DNA from: Paludibacteraceae bacterium
GTDB taxonomy: Bacteria; Bacteroidota; Bacteroidia; Bacteroidales; Paludibacteraceae
Direction: 5' to 3'
Length of the DNA stretch: 64,000 nucleotides
NCBI GenBank assembly: GCA_017471175.1
Contig: JAFUVS010000008.1
Span: 32,477 to 96,476, forward strand
The first letter of the stretch is position 1; every line of letters starts with the position of its first letter. The translations under genes and the position numbers were made by a program. This document shows positions 56,164 through 64,000 of the stretch, piece by piece. Under the pieces are notes generated by a model. It made no database searches. It was given only the letters and a program-made list of their open reading frames with translations, and was not told the origin of the DNA.

Positions 56164-57240
56164 TTATATCAGCAGTTTGACGCGGAAACCGCGTGTGGTG
56201 CGCTCCTCAATGATGTCGTTCACCTGCGGGCGAATCTTGACGCGGTCGGCATCGGTCAGCGGTGTCTCATTGAGGTTCTCCACCATAAAGTCCAATGCCG
56301 TCACACCGGTCATCTCCGTATGCGTCAGACGTACCGTGATGGGGCGGATATGGCGCGTATGAAGAAACAGCACTTCCTTAATGAGCGTGAAGGCGTGTTC
56401 GGCTTTGGCTTGTATGTTGTATTTGATACAGAAGCGGGTAATGTCGGTATGAATCTCATAGAAGTCAAAGTCGTCCGAGTCAATCTCAAACAACAGTTTC
56501 TTTATTCGGTTGACGAACGCCTTGGTGGCACTATGGATGGGGAACTCGAATATTTGCTCGGGCGTACCGTCCTCATAGATACCTCCGTCTTTCATAAAGA
56601 TGATGCGCGAACTGACATCTCGTGCAAAGCGCAGTTGGTGCGTCACCAAAAGCATGGTCATCCCGTCTTGTGCTAACCCGCGCATAACGGCAAGTACCTC
56701 GCCCACCATCGTGGGGTCGAGCGAGGAGGTCGGCTCATCGAGCAGCATCACATCGGGGTGCATCGCTAATGCGCGCGCTATCGCTACACGCTGCTTTTGA
56801 CCGCCCGACAACGTAGCGGGATACACATCCGCTTTATGCACCATACCCACGCGCTTGAGCAGTTCCATAGCCTCCTGCTCGGCACGCGTCTGCGAGAGAT
56901 GAAGCAACTTGACAGGCGCAAAGGTGATGTTTTCCAGCACCGTCATGTGGTCAAACAGATTGAAATTCTGAAACACCATCCCCATCTTATGACGCAACTT
57001 GGCTAACGGATAATCCGGTGCGGTGATGTCCTCGCCGTTCACATAGACCTTGCCCGATGTGGGTGGTTCGAGCATATTGAGCGTATGCAGGAACGTACTC
57101 TTGCCCGAACCCGAAGGACCGATGATACTGATGACCTCGCCCTTGTGAATCTCGCAATTCACGTCATGAAGAACGGTCAGCAAACTGCCGTCCGGCTGAC
57201 GAAAAGTCTTATTGAGATGTTCTACGCGTATCATAGCCAT
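56164..57240 (-). CDS. Amino-acid ABC transporter ATP-binding protein with C-terminal extension
   Basis: A 358-residue ATPase of the polar amino-acid (GlnQ/HisP) type. Walker A is GPSGSGKS (about residues 40-47), the signature is [15 protein letters not shown], Walker B is [13 protein letters not shown], and the switch His is in LLVTHQL. These fill about 240 residues, the usual full length. The last 110 residues, from [18 protein letters not shown] on, are extra, start after a KAFVNRIKK helix and have a ferredoxin- or ACT-like alternation of helices and strands; I do not recognise the family. The gene is 3 nt downstream of the fused permease gene and is the last of the seven-gene operon. Confidence 0.88.
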   Translation of the reverse strand: MAMIRVEHLNKTFRQPDGSLLTVLHDVNCEIHKGEVISIIGPSGSGKSTFLHTLNMLEPPTSGKVYVNGEDITAPDYPLAKLRHKMGMVFQNFNLFDHMTVLENITFAPVKLLHLSQTRAEQEAMELLKRVGMVHKADVYPATLSGGQKQRVAIARALAMHPDVMLLDEPTSSLDPTMVGEVLAVMRGLAQDGMTMLLVTHQLRFARDVSSRIIFMKDGGIYEDGTPEQIFEFPIHSATKAFVNRIKKLLFEIDSDDFDFYEIHTDITRFCIKYNIQAKAEHAFTLIKEVLFLHTRHIRPITVRLTHTEMTGVTALDFMVENLNETPLTDADRVKIRPQVNDIIEERTTRGFRVKLLI

Positions 57241-57243
57241 AGT

Positions 57244-58707
57244 TTACGATTTTGAGGGAGTGGATAAATCTTTGGGCATCAGCAGTCCGATGCCTTTACG
57301 CAATGCCCAAGCGAGGAAGAAATAGATGACGGTGGCGACTAACAGCGGAATGATTGCGTCAAACGTGCGTGCGCGAATCAGGTCGCTTACGTGCGTCAGG
57401 TCATGAATGGATATATATCCGACTATCGATGTTCCTTTGAGCAGTCCCACGCAGTCGCCCGCAAAAGCAGGCAGACCTTTCTTCATAGCTTGCGGCAGGA
57501 CGATGTAACGGAACGTCTGCATTCGCGTAAAGCCCAAACTCAATCCCGCTTCCACCTGACCTTTCGGCACGGACGATATGGACGAGTAGAACAAGTTGCC
57601 GGACGAGGATGCGAAACATAGAGCAAACGTGATGATAGCCACGATGGTAGCGGGTATGCCCGTGCGGGCAAATACTACGTAGTAGAGAATGAGCAGCAGC
57701 ACCAACGTCGGCATCGAACCGATAAAGCCGCTGTAGAGTGTGGTCAAGTTGCGCACCCACTCGCGCTTGCTGCCCTTTGCCCGACAGAAAAGACAACCTA
57801 ATGCCGAACCTAACAGAATAGAAAACAGCGTGATGAGTATGGTCTCTAACAGACCGTGTCCTATCATCATCCAGCGGTTCTCCGTCTTCAGGTTCATCGC
57901 TACGCGTTCCCTCATTGTGGCACTTTCATTGGCTCCTGAATCCAAAACGAAGAAACCCGGATAGACATCGTAGTAGGGCAGCGAGAAATCAATAATCTGT
58001 TGTCTCTCTTCCGTCAATTCGAGGTAGGATGCGATAAGGTCGCATTGCCCCGACTGGAGGGCTACCAAGGCAGAAGAGAGAGCCTGCGTATGCAGTTCCA
58101 ACGGTCTGCCTAACCGATGGGCGAAACGGCGGATAAGGTCAATGTCTATACCTACCCATTTGCCATCCTCGTCCATATAACTGACGGGAGCCATATTCGT
58201 GGTGAACACGAACCGTAGCGGCTTGGCTTTCGGATTGACCTCGTAGGGAGGTTCGGGGACGGCGGCTGTTCCGTGCGTATAGTGCGACACAATAGCTTCT
58301 ACCGGCGTGGCGGCAAGAAAAGCATTCAGGCTGCGACGCAGTTCATCGTTCCCTTTGCGGATTCCGAAGCAGATAGGGTAACTGTCTTCCCCCCGAAAAA
58401 CTTTTTTTACGCCCCAGCGCGCCATTTCCGCCTCGCCGAGCAGCATCTCGTCAGTTACAAACACGTCCGCCCGTCCCTGACGTACTGCCAACAGCGCATC
58501 CGGGTCGTTATTGGTCAGGAACAGACGAATATCATCGCGCTGCTCCAACATCGTCTGATAGTGGCTGCCGTTGCGGCACGCTACGGTCAGCCCTGCCAGT
58601 TCAGCCTCCGAATGAGGTTCTACAGCCTTACGACCCGTACAAGCCGTCAGACAAACTAATAATAGGAATAGGATTCGTTTCATCATATCAACTTCGAATC
58701 GGGTCAT
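57244..58707 (-). CDS. Amino-acid ABC transporter: two substrate-binding domains fused to permease
   Basis: A 487-residue protein. The start has a lipoprotein-like signal (LLLVCLTACTGR, with Cys near residue 23). A first SBP_bac_3-like domain of about 115 residues (LLAVRQGRADVFVTDE, YPICFGIRKGNDELRRSLNAF) looks reduced. A second SBP domain (about 145-265) has FVFTTNMAPVSYMDEDGKWVGIDIDLIRRF and LVALQSGQCDLIASYLELTEER. From 280 on is a HisM-type permease with about five helices and the EAA loop GLSLGFTRMQTFRYIVLPQAMKKGLPAF. Binding and membrane parts in one chain are known from other amino-acid transporters. ATG 58707 overlaps the upstream stop as TGATG; ATG 58686 is an alternative. Confidence 0.87.
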   Translation of the reverse strand: MTRFEVDMMKRILFLLLVCLTACTGRKAVEPHSEAELAGLTVACRNGSHYQTMLEQRDDIRLFLTNNDPDALLAVRQGRADVFVTDEMLLGEAEMARWGVKKVFRGEDSYPICFGIRKGNDELRRSLNAFLAATPVEAIVSHYTHGTAAVPEPPYEVNPKAKPLRFVFTTNMAPVSYMDEDGKWVGIDIDLIRRFAHRLGRPLELHTQALSSALVALQSGQCDLIASYLELTEERQQIIDFSLPYYDVYPGFFVLDSGANESATMRERVAMNLKTENRWMMIGHGLLETILITLFSILLGSALGCLFCRAKGSKREWVRNLTTLYSGFIGSMPTLVLLLILYYVVFARTGIPATIVAIITFALCFASSSGNLFYSSISSVPKGQVEAGLSLGFTRMQTFRYIVLPQAMKKGLPAFAGDCVGLLKGTSIVGYISIHDLTHVSDLIRARTFDAIIPLLVATVIYFFLAWALRKGIGLLMPKDLSTPSKS

Positions 58708-59291
58708 CAATCAGTCGGAGCAAATACCTTGTCTATTAGGGATATAAACTCTTGGTAGGCAAACGTATCACTGAGTTCGCTGAGCGATTGAGCCAACCCG
58801 CGATAGTGCCATTCGTGAGAAGCCTTGTCTTTGACGTGGAAAATCTTCCAGAGTTCATCCCCTTGGGTGATGTAGTCGCGGTAGATGGCGCGCATATTGC
58901 TCAGTTTGTCGCCCATCGCCACTATTTTGGCATCGTGCGTGGCGGCGGCAAGACGGTCTATAGCTGCCTGTTTGCGTGCGTACCAACTCTCCTCCTCGGG
59001 AATACCTTCCATCTGTTGGTCGCTCTCGGCGTGAACAAGGTTTGCGATGCGGTCGCCGAATTCTTGCCGCAGTTGGTCCACCGTCACGTCCGTATCTTCC
59101 ACGGTATCATGCAACGCCGCTGCGGCAAGCAGTTCTTGGTCGGGCGTTATGGTCGCCACTATCTCCACTGCCTCCATCGGATGCACTATATACGGGAAGC
59201 CCTTCCCGCGACGTTCGCTGTTATGGTGGGCGCGAACTGCAAAGACGATAGCGCGATCCAACAGGTCGGTGTCCATATACTTATTTGCCAT
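58707..59291 (-). CDS. HD-domain hydrolase, probable small alarmone hydrolase (MESH1/SpoT-like)
   Basis: A 194-residue HD-superfamily protein. The segments RAIVFAVRAHH, GFPYIVHPMEAVEI and AAALHDTVEDTDVT carry the His and HD-x-x-ED motifs of RelA/SpoT hydrolase domains, and GDKLSNMRAI is the typical second helix. It has no synthetase domain. It would hydrolyse (p)ppGpp or a related nucleotide to pyrophosphate. The neighbour two genes upstream is a matching small synthetase, which supports this role. Its stop overlaps the transporter start. Confidence 0.87.
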   Translation of the reverse strand: MANKYMDTDLLDRAIVFAVRAHHNSERRGKGFPYIVHPMEAVEIVATITPDQELLAAAALHDTVEDTDVTVDQLRQEFGDRIANLVHAESDQQMEGIPEEESWYARKQAAIDRLAAATHDAKIVAMGDKLSNMRAIYRDYITQGDELWKIFHVKDKASHEWHYRGLAQSLSELSDTFAYQEFISLIDKVFAPTD

Positions 59292-59329
59292 AAAGAAGAA
59301 TGAATTACGGGTTAAGAGATGCGATGCGG

Positions 59330-60199
59330 TTAATAGACCGTTCCGATGAGCGGCTCGCGGAACTGCGGCATTTCGCGCCCTGTATCGCGCTCAATGATAA
59401 GCGTTTTCAGACCGGCATAGATCTTCACATCGTGCAGAATCTTTTCCATATCCGTTCCCGGACCGTAACCTGCAACGGGGCAGTCTTCTGCGAGGAAATA
59501 CTCCTCTGCAAATGCGTTCCAGAAGCGTATCGCCGTGGCTTTGCTCATGTGGAACATCTCTTGTATCCATGCCTCATCGTTTAAGCAGCAAGTTAGATAA
59601 ACCATTCCTATGTCGAACATCGGGTAGCCGTAGCAGAAGTCGCCGAGGTCAATGAAATACGGAACGCGCACGCCGTCTTTGACTACAAAGATGCCGTTGC
59701 TGAACTGCAAGTCGCCGTGGATGGCGGTATCCGTTTCCGGTGCTGCGGCTATGAAATCACGTATCTTGCTTTTTTGCTCATCTGTGAAAAACGGGTTGGC
59801 ATCCAATAGGTTATAGAGACGTTTTTTCACGCTCTCGAACTTCGTAGTGTCCACGTGCGTGGTGTGGAGTTTTTTGCACAATCGGGCAAACTCGCGCGCC
59901 AACTCTTCTGTTTGTTCGGGATTGTCGCCGCAGGCGCGTGAATACGACTTCTTGTCCGCTAACCGGCGGAAGCGGATGCCGATGCGTTCGCCGTCCGTAA
60001 CGAGGTCGCCCGGTTCGGGAGTGGGGATGCCGATTTGATAGACTTTCTGCGCTAATTCCAATTCGCGCACTGCGCCCTCGCCGTTGCGGAAGTACAGCTT
60101 GAGCATGACGGTCGGGTCGGTCTTGTGGTTGAAACTTGCTCCGTTGGCTCCTTCGCCGGTACGGACGTAGTCGTTCAGGTCAATGCGGGTGGGTTTCAT
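59330..60199 (-). CDS. APH-like phosphotransferase
   Basis: A 289-residue kinase of the aminoglycoside/choline kinase fold. The N-lobe has GANGASFNHKTDPTVMLKLYF (nucleotide loop and Lys in MLKLY), the catalytic loop is AIHGDLQFSN (Asp and Asn), and the metal-binding motif is FIDLGDFCYGYP. It resembles the TIGR02172-type family of unknown substrate. It lies between the small alarmone synthetase and the HD hydrolase with gaps of 14 and 38 nt. In this context a nucleotide, a sugar or a protein may be the substrate; nothing supports drug resistance. Confidence 0.82.
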   Translation of the reverse strand: MKPTRIDLNDYVRTGEGANGASFNHKTDPTVMLKLYFRNGEGAVRELELAQKVYQIGIPTPEPGDLVTDGERIGIRFRRLADKKSYSRACGDNPEQTEELAREFARLCKKLHTTHVDTTKFESVKKRLYNLLDANPFFTDEQKSKIRDFIAAAPETDTAIHGDLQFSNGIFVVKDGVRVPYFIDLGDFCYGYPMFDIGMVYLTCCLNDEAWIQEMFHMSKATAIRFWNAFAEEYFLAEDCPVAGYGPGTDMEKILHDVKIYAGLKTLIIERDTGREMPQFREPLIGTVY

Positions 60200-60213
60200 A
60201 GGAAGAGGTGTTT

Positions 60214-61260
60214 TTATTTCATAAAAGGAAGGGAAGAGGCTTTCTCGTAGGTCATTTCGGCGAGGGCGGCGTTTTGCGGGTTGGTGCCGTTGAGGGCTTC
60301 AAACAGACGCTCCAAGCCAATCTTGCCGCCGCCGGATGAGAGGATGCACACTATGCAGATGTTCTGCAGTCCGATAGCGGAGGAGAGAATATCGATGTCG
60401 GTGTTGCCCAATTGGTGCCGCGCAAGGAGATAGGCATCTTCTTCGTATTTGTTAATCAGTCGGTTCACGTCGCCGAGCGTCTTGCAGTTGAGAGCGCGGA
60501 AGACGCGCAGGTAGCCCTCTAACGGAGCGTCTTGTATCTCGGCTTGGTTGATGGCGGCGATGCGTCGGTTAAGCCGGTCAAGCGGTTTGGCTTGGAGGTA
60601 ACTGCGGAACGTGTCGCCGTCCAATGATACGTCGTCTAATTTGCCGTTCTGCACTAATTTCTGTACGCGGCGGCGGTAGTCGGTCAATTCGGCGCGGATA
60701 CGGCTGAACTCATCGTCTGCCATCTCTAACATACCGGCGAGGCGGTTCATACGGCGCATGTATTCGCGCGGGATGTCGATGTCGGACTTGTAGCCGCTGT
60801 CGTGATTGATGGAAGCCCAGGCGTGTTGCAGGGTGGTGCGCAGTTGCACTTCAAAGCGGTATGCGAACCCGGGCAGGCGGCATATATAGTGCAGCGAGTT
60901 GTAGCCAAAACTGTCCAACTGGTGCAACCGGCGTTTGTCCACCGAGTTCGCCCAGTCGATTTCAAAGAGTTTCTCCGCGATGGAGGCAATCCGGTCCACA
61001 TCATCGGTGTAGAACGTGATGACGCGCGCGCCCACCAAGTCGGTGATGTCTTCTAATGAAGTGTATTTCTGTCCCTTGCGCTCCAATTTGCCCGCCAACG
61101 ACTCCTCGGTCTTGATGCGGGTAGCGATGGCGGTTACCACCAAGCCGCTCTCTCCGAGGGTCTTGCGAAGCAGCTCGGCAACGGCGGCTTCCAGCCGTTC
61201 TAATTCGGGTAATGCCTCGCGGTACTCCTCCAGTATCATCTCACAGTGCAGGTCAAGCAT
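60214..61260 (-). CDS. RelA/SpoT-domain protein, probable small alarmone synthetase
   Basis: A 348-residue protein with a single nucleotidyltransferase domain of the RelA/SpoT type at about residues 25-205. Key segments are RIKTEESLAGKLERKG, SLEDITDLVGARVITFYTDDV, DSFGYNSLHYI and the catalytic FEVQLRTTLQHAWASINHDSGYKS. There is no TGS or ACT domain and no N-terminal hydrolase, so it is a stand-alone synthetase of the SAS group. The C-terminal 140 residues (VFRALNCKTLGDVNRLINKYEEDAY in part) form helical repeats of unknown role, perhaps regulatory. It lies 5 nt downstream of the STAS gene. Confidence 0.87.
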   Translation of the reverse strand: MLDLHCEMILEEYREALPELERLEAAVAELLRKTLGESGLVVTAIATRIKTEESLAGKLERKGQKYTSLEDITDLVGARVITFYTDDVDRIASIAEKLFEIDWANSVDKRRLHQLDSFGYNSLHYICRLPGFAYRFEVQLRTTLQHAWASINHDSGYKSDIDIPREYMRRMNRLAGMLEMADDEFSRIRAELTDYRRRVQKLVQNGKLDDVSLDGDTFRSYLQAKPLDRLNRRIAAINQAEIQDAPLEGYLRVFRALNCKTLGDVNRLINKYEEDAYLLARHQLGNTDIDILSSAIGLQNICIVCILSSGGGKIGLERLFEALNGTNPQNAALAEMTYEKASSLPFMK

Positions 61261-61265
61261 AGCCG

Positions 61266-61568
61266 TTACTGTATTTCAAACAGACTGATAAAACCGGTCA
61301 TCATAAACACTTGACGGATGTCGTTGTTGATGGAGCGCACAATGACCTTGCTTCGGTGAGTGGCAGCCTCCTTGCGGATGGATAAAAAGATACGAAGTCC
61401 CGATGAGGATATGTAGTCCAAGTTGGTGCAGTCCAAGATGATAACTTTGTCTTCCGCCTCCATAAGCGGTTTGACATCCTGTGCGGTCTGAACGGCTGCG
61501 GCTGTGTCAAGGCGACCGCTCAGTCGGGCTATGAGGTTATTGCCTTCCTGCTCAATAGTTGTTACCAT
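61266..61568 (-). CDS. STAS-domain anti-sigma-factor antagonist (RsbV/SpoIIAA-like)
   Basis: A 100-residue STAS protein. The phosphoacceptor region is LDYISSSGLRIFLSIRK, in which S56 corresponds to the Ser phosphorylated in SpoIIAA. VIILDCTNL is the central strand. In partner switching the dephosphorylated form binds the anti-sigma kinase. The 16-nt gap after the phosphatase gene, which contains both the SpoIIE phosphatase and the RsbW-like ATPase, gives a complete module in two genes. No sigma factor is encoded nearby, so the output target is unknown. Confidence 0.92.
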   Translation of the reverse strand: MVTTIEQEGNNLIARLSGRLDTAAAVQTAQDVKPLMEAEDKVIILDCTNLDYISSSGLRIFLSIRKEAATHRSKVIVRSINNDIRQVFMMTGFISLFEIQ

Positions 61569-61584
61569 AGGTAATATTGTTTTT

Positions 61585-63693
61585 TTAGTTCGTTAATTCT
61601 TGATTATCTTGATTTTTCGGTTGGGTGCTGTCTGTCAGCCTTTTTATCAGGATGAGGATGTTCTTGCCGTCCACGCGCTCGTAGCGTATCTCATCCATCA
61701 GACGGCGCACAAGGTGGATACCCAAGCCGCCTATCTCTCGCTCTTCGGCGGAGAGGGTGATGTCCGCATCGGCTTTCTTGGTGGGGTCGAACGCAATACC
61801 TGTGTCGGATACGGTGAAGATGAGGCGTTTGCCCTTCTCGTCCTCCGTCTCGTTGTACTCCACGAACACCTTGCCGTCCGTCCGGTCGGGATAGGCATAG
61901 AGCATCACGTTGCTCACAATCTCTTCCAAGGCAAGATTAATCGGCATATTCAGGCTGTCAGGTATGCCTAAACCGTCCACCCATTCTGCAAGAGTTGGGA
62001 TCTGCTGTATGTCGTTGCGCATGACGATGGCGGATACTTGGAAGCGGACGGCGAGCATAGTCAGGTCATCGCTTTGCGGTGCGTTGCCGACAAAACTTGC
62101 CACGCGTGCCTGCATCGTCTCAATCATCTCGCGGGGCTGCAAGCCCTCCGTCTCGGCAAGGGTTTGCAGCATACGCTGTTCGCCGAACTGGTCGTGGGCG
62201 GCGTTTTCCGCCTCGGTCAGACCGTCGGTAAAGAGGAAGAGCGTGTCGCCGCGCTGAATGCGTGTATTCTGACCGGTGTACTTGAAGCCGCTGACGATGC
62301 CTATCGGCAGGTTGGGCAGGACATCCAACTCTTTCATTCCGTTTCTCTGCATCAGTATAGGCGCGTTATGACCGCCGTTGCAGTAGTTCAGCTCGCCCGT
62401 TTCCAAGTCTAATACGCCGACAAAGAAAGTAACAAACATATCCTGCTCGTTCTGCTCGGTGAGCGGGTCGTTCATCAGTTGCATAATCCGCTCCGCTTTC
62501 AGTTCATGGGCGGACACGCTGCGGAACAGGGAGCGTATCATAGCCATCACCAACGAGGCGGGAACACCCTTGCCGCTTACGTCGCCTACGCAGAAGAACA
62601 GTTTGTCCTGGCGCACGTAGAAGTCGTATAAGTCGCCGCCAATCTCCTTGGCGGGATGAACCATACCGTAGATATTGAGGTCGGGTCGGTCGGCAAACGG
62701 CGGGAACACCTTCGGCAGCATCGCACTCTGAATAGTGCGCGCTATTTGCAATTCGTTTGCCATCCTCTCCTTCTGGTTGTTGACCTCGAAGAGTTTGAGA
62801 AAACTCTTGGTCGTATGGTACATAATGAAGACCACCAAAGCCATACCCAGAATCATCAGTATGGTCACTAACAAGCCGACACGGCGCAACTCGACATACA
62901 GGATTTCTTCGGGTATGATGATGGACAACTGCCATCCCGTAGCATCAATCTCTTCCTCAAAGACCATATATTTGCGTCCCGGAATGGTGTCAGGGGGCGT
63001 TACGATATCCAGTCCTGTAGCGGAGCGGATAGAGTAGTAGCTTTCGGGAAAGACTTGCAGGTAGTCGGATATGTATTGCAGGCGTTGGAGCGAAACGTCC
63101 ACGCATACCACGCCCACAATCTCCCCCTCTTTGTTATGGACGGGATAAGAGCAGGTAACTACGATGGCATGCGCGCCTTCGTTGTCTGTATAAGGATTGG
63201 ACCATACGGTCTTCGGTATGGTCAAGCCGTTGTTGAACCATTCCGATTGGGTATAATCGTGGTCGGCTCCGCCTATCTGCGAAGTGGTGATGGAGTCCTT
63301 GCCATGACGCTTGCTATAGACCTCATACCAGCGGCCTTTCTGCGCATAATAGTCGGGCACGAAAGCGATACCTGCTCCCTCTACGTTCTCTAACGTATTG
63401 AGAAGCAACTGTGTACACGCATACATCTGGTCGGGATTATCCAACGAGTGCTCCGCCATCTTGCTCAGCATCTTGGCGGCAGCCTCCATCTCGGTGGCGG
63501 CTACGTTAATCTCTAATTCGGCTGCCCGCAATTCGGCTTTGGCGTGATAGACCGCCTCCTCCTTGATGGCGGCACGGCTGTAGAAATACTGTATGCAGGC
63601 TATCGACTCTAATGCTGCCGCTGCCACAATCAGTATCCAAAGACCCGAATAGGACTTGAAGTGGAGTTTTTCAAATAACTCTTTTAAGGTCAT
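61585..63693 (-). CDS. Membrane sensor SpoIIE-type phosphatase fused to RsbW-like ATPase
   Basis: A 702-residue membrane protein. A first helix at about residues 16-36 is followed by a dCACHE-like periplasmic sensor (about 40-265, with WFNNGLTIPKTVWSNPYTD and VVCVDVSLQRL), a second helix at about 268-292, a short coiled linker, and a PP2C/SpoIIE phosphatase at about 330-545 (GGDLYDFYV, FFCVGDVSGKGVPASLVMAM, GDTLFLFTDGLTEA, QSDDLTMLAVR) with all metal Asp residues. The last 130 residues are a HATPase_c_2 domain (LALEEIVSNVMLYAY, VSDTGIAFDP, IGGLGIHLVRRLMDE). It thus combines the RsbU-type phosphatase and RsbW-type kinase that act in opposite directions on the STAS protein. dCACHE domains often bind amino acids, which would fit the amino-acid transporter genes of the operon. 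Confidence 0.92.
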   Translation of the reverse strand: MTLKELFEKLHFKSYSGLWILIVAAAALESIACIQYFYSRAAIKEEAVYHAKAELRAAELEINVAATEMEAAAKMLSKMAEHSLDNPDQMYACTQLLLNTLENVEGAGIAFVPDYYAQKGRWYEVYSKRHGKDSITTSQIGGADHDYTQSEWFNNGLTIPKTVWSNPYTDNEGAHAIVVTCSYPVHNKEGEIVGVVCVDVSLQRLQYISDYLQVFPESYYSIRSATGLDIVTPPDTIPGRKYMVFEEEIDATGWQLSIIIPEEILYVELRRVGLLVTILMILGMALVVFIMYHTTKSFLKLFEVNNQKERMANELQIARTIQSAMLPKVFPPFADRPDLNIYGMVHPAKEIGGDLYDFYVRQDKLFFCVGDVSGKGVPASLVMAMIRSLFRSVSAHELKAERIMQLMNDPLTEQNEQDMFVTFFVGVLDLETGELNYCNGGHNAPILMQRNGMKELDVLPNLPIGIVSGFKYTGQNTRIQRGDTLFLFTDGLTEAENAAHDQFGEQRMLQTLAETEGLQPREMIETMQARVASFVGNAPQSDDLTMLAVRFQVSAIVMRNDIQQIPTLAEWVDGLGIPDSLNMPINLALEEIVSNVMLYAYPDRTDGKVFVEYNETEDEKGKRLIFTVSDTGIAFDPTKKADADITLSAEEREIGGLGIHLVRRLMDEIRYERVDGKNILILIKRLTDSTQPKNQDNQELTN

Positions 63694-63736
63694 AGTAAAA
63701 AGGAATAACAGGTGTATAAAATGTCAAAAAGGTGCG

Positions 63737-63768
63737 CAAAGGTACGCATCTTCTTGTAAGTATGCAAA
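63737..63768 (-). promoter_or_regulatory. Promoter of the seven-gene partner-switch/alarmone operon
   Basis: On the minus strand TTTG (63765-63768), 20 nt, TACCTTTG (63737-63744), about 43 nt before the ATG. No other near-consensus promoter was seen inside the operon. Confidence 0.82.
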
Positions 63769-63817
63769 TAATCGTTCATATTCTGCTATTCGGCAGATTC
63801 AACATCAAAGTGCGAAA

Positions 63818-64000
63818 TTAGTAGAAATGTTTGAAGAAGCATTCATTCGGTGTCATAAAATTTAATTTTTCTCTTGGTCTTCGGTTGATTTTGTATTGTA
63901 TTTGCATAATGGAATAGTCATCAATAGTTTCAAAATCAATTCTTTTAGGAATATATTGTCTAATAAGTTTGTTCGTATGTTCAATGTTCCCTTTCTGCCA
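63818..64000 (-). mobile_element. IS30-family transposase, C-terminal end (cut by window edge)
   Basis: The minus strand encodes about 60 residues up to a TAA at 63818. It contains WQKGNIEHTNKLIRQYIPKR, then a DYS..QIQYKINRRPREKLNFMTP segment and a short tail, the C-terminal signature of IS30-type transposases (N-x-x-R-P-R-K-x-L near the end of the DDE domain). The DNA is clearly more AT-rich than the neighbouring operon. The IS terminus should lie in about 63770-63817, just upstream of the operon promoter, but I could not identify the terminal inverted repeat with only one end visible. The element could affect expression of the operon at 56-63.7 kb. Confidence 0.85.

Noticed and set aside
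59330-60199. Antibiotic-resistance aminoglycoside phosphotransferase.
   Set aside because: It has the general APH fold, but its close features fit the broad TIGR02172-like family and it sits in a chromosomal regulatory operon.
59330-61260. A toxin-antitoxin pair formed by the small alarmone synthetase and a neighbour.
   Set aside because: The adjacent APH-like and HD proteins are both full-sized enzymes and the synthetase lacks features of toxSAS-type toxins that I could name. Not excluded, but without positive evidence.

Overview
The window looks like chromosomal DNA of an anaerobic, lysine- and butyrate-metabolising member of the Bacteroidales. Evidence for this: at least fourteen promoters match the Bacteroidetes sigma-ABfr pattern (TTTG, 19-20 nt, TAnnTTTG); Shine-Dalgarno sequences are almost absent; and the gene content is typical of the group (menaquinone MenA, LpxB, DUF4153, DUF4827, YfhO, BspA-like leucine-rich repeats, InlB-type B-repeats, lysine 5,6-aminomutase, an IS30-type transposase). 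I cannot name the genus; a Porphyromonas/Paludibacteraceae-like relative is a guess.

Layout. 1-4.4 kb: pepC-like peptidase, menA, a clipped CPBP-like gene, tRNA-Gln, a split chromate transporter and udk. 4.6-9.5 kb: a 1627-residue secreted B-repeat protein. 9.5-12.5 kb: a repeat-rich island with one DUF4143 ATPase between two 73-nt repeats. 12.5-24.8 kb: cell-surface polysaccharide genes (methyltransferase, YfhO, GT2, Caps_synth-type transferase, CDP-polyol phosphotransferase, acyltransferase, a bifunctional CDP-ribitol enzyme, a second cytidylyltransferase, fcl, gmd, kdsC-like). 24.9-27.8 kb: glmS, tRNA-His and a frameshifted lipoprotein remnant. 27.9-41.3 kb: a long minus-strand block from rfbA down through FKBP, DUF4827, glmM, surE, lpxB, nuclease, thiL, a BspA-like LRR protein (frameshifted at its start), DUF4153 and a lipoprotein.

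41.3-52.1 kb holds two catabolic units. kamD-kamE is followed in the same transcription unit by two exported metallo-beta-lactamase-fold proteins, one of which has lost the metal-binding motif. A second unit is CoA-transferase subunit B, crt, hbd, acyl-CoA dehydrogenase, etfB, etfA. Together they cover the aminomutase step of lysine fermentation and the C4-CoA steps to butyryl-CoA; kamA, kdd, kce, kal and CoA-transferase subunit A are not in the window.

52.2-55.9 kb: tRNA-Leu, tRNA-Leu and tRNA-Gly, trxB, a GT4 glycosyltransferase and an EamA transporter. 56.1-63.8 kb: a seven-gene operon from one near-consensus promoter that joins a sensor SpoIIE-type phosphatase fused to a RsbW-like ATPase, a STAS protein, a RelA/SpoT-type synthetase, an APH-like kinase, an HD (MESH1-like) hydrolase, and an amino-acid ABC transporter with two fused binding domains. 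I regard this as the best candidate for an undescribed system: a partner switch wired to alarmone turnover and amino-acid uptake. The right edge cuts an IS30-like transposase.

Non-coding structure is unusually rich: a dispersed family of 11-nt tandem arrays, 8-nt tandem repeats just before several start codons in the lysine/butyrate locus, a 37-nt repeat and tandem duplications in the CoA-transferase leader, interlocked inverted repeats before DUF4153, and two export-signal genes whose frame is broken by one missing A in a poly-A run directly after the ATG.
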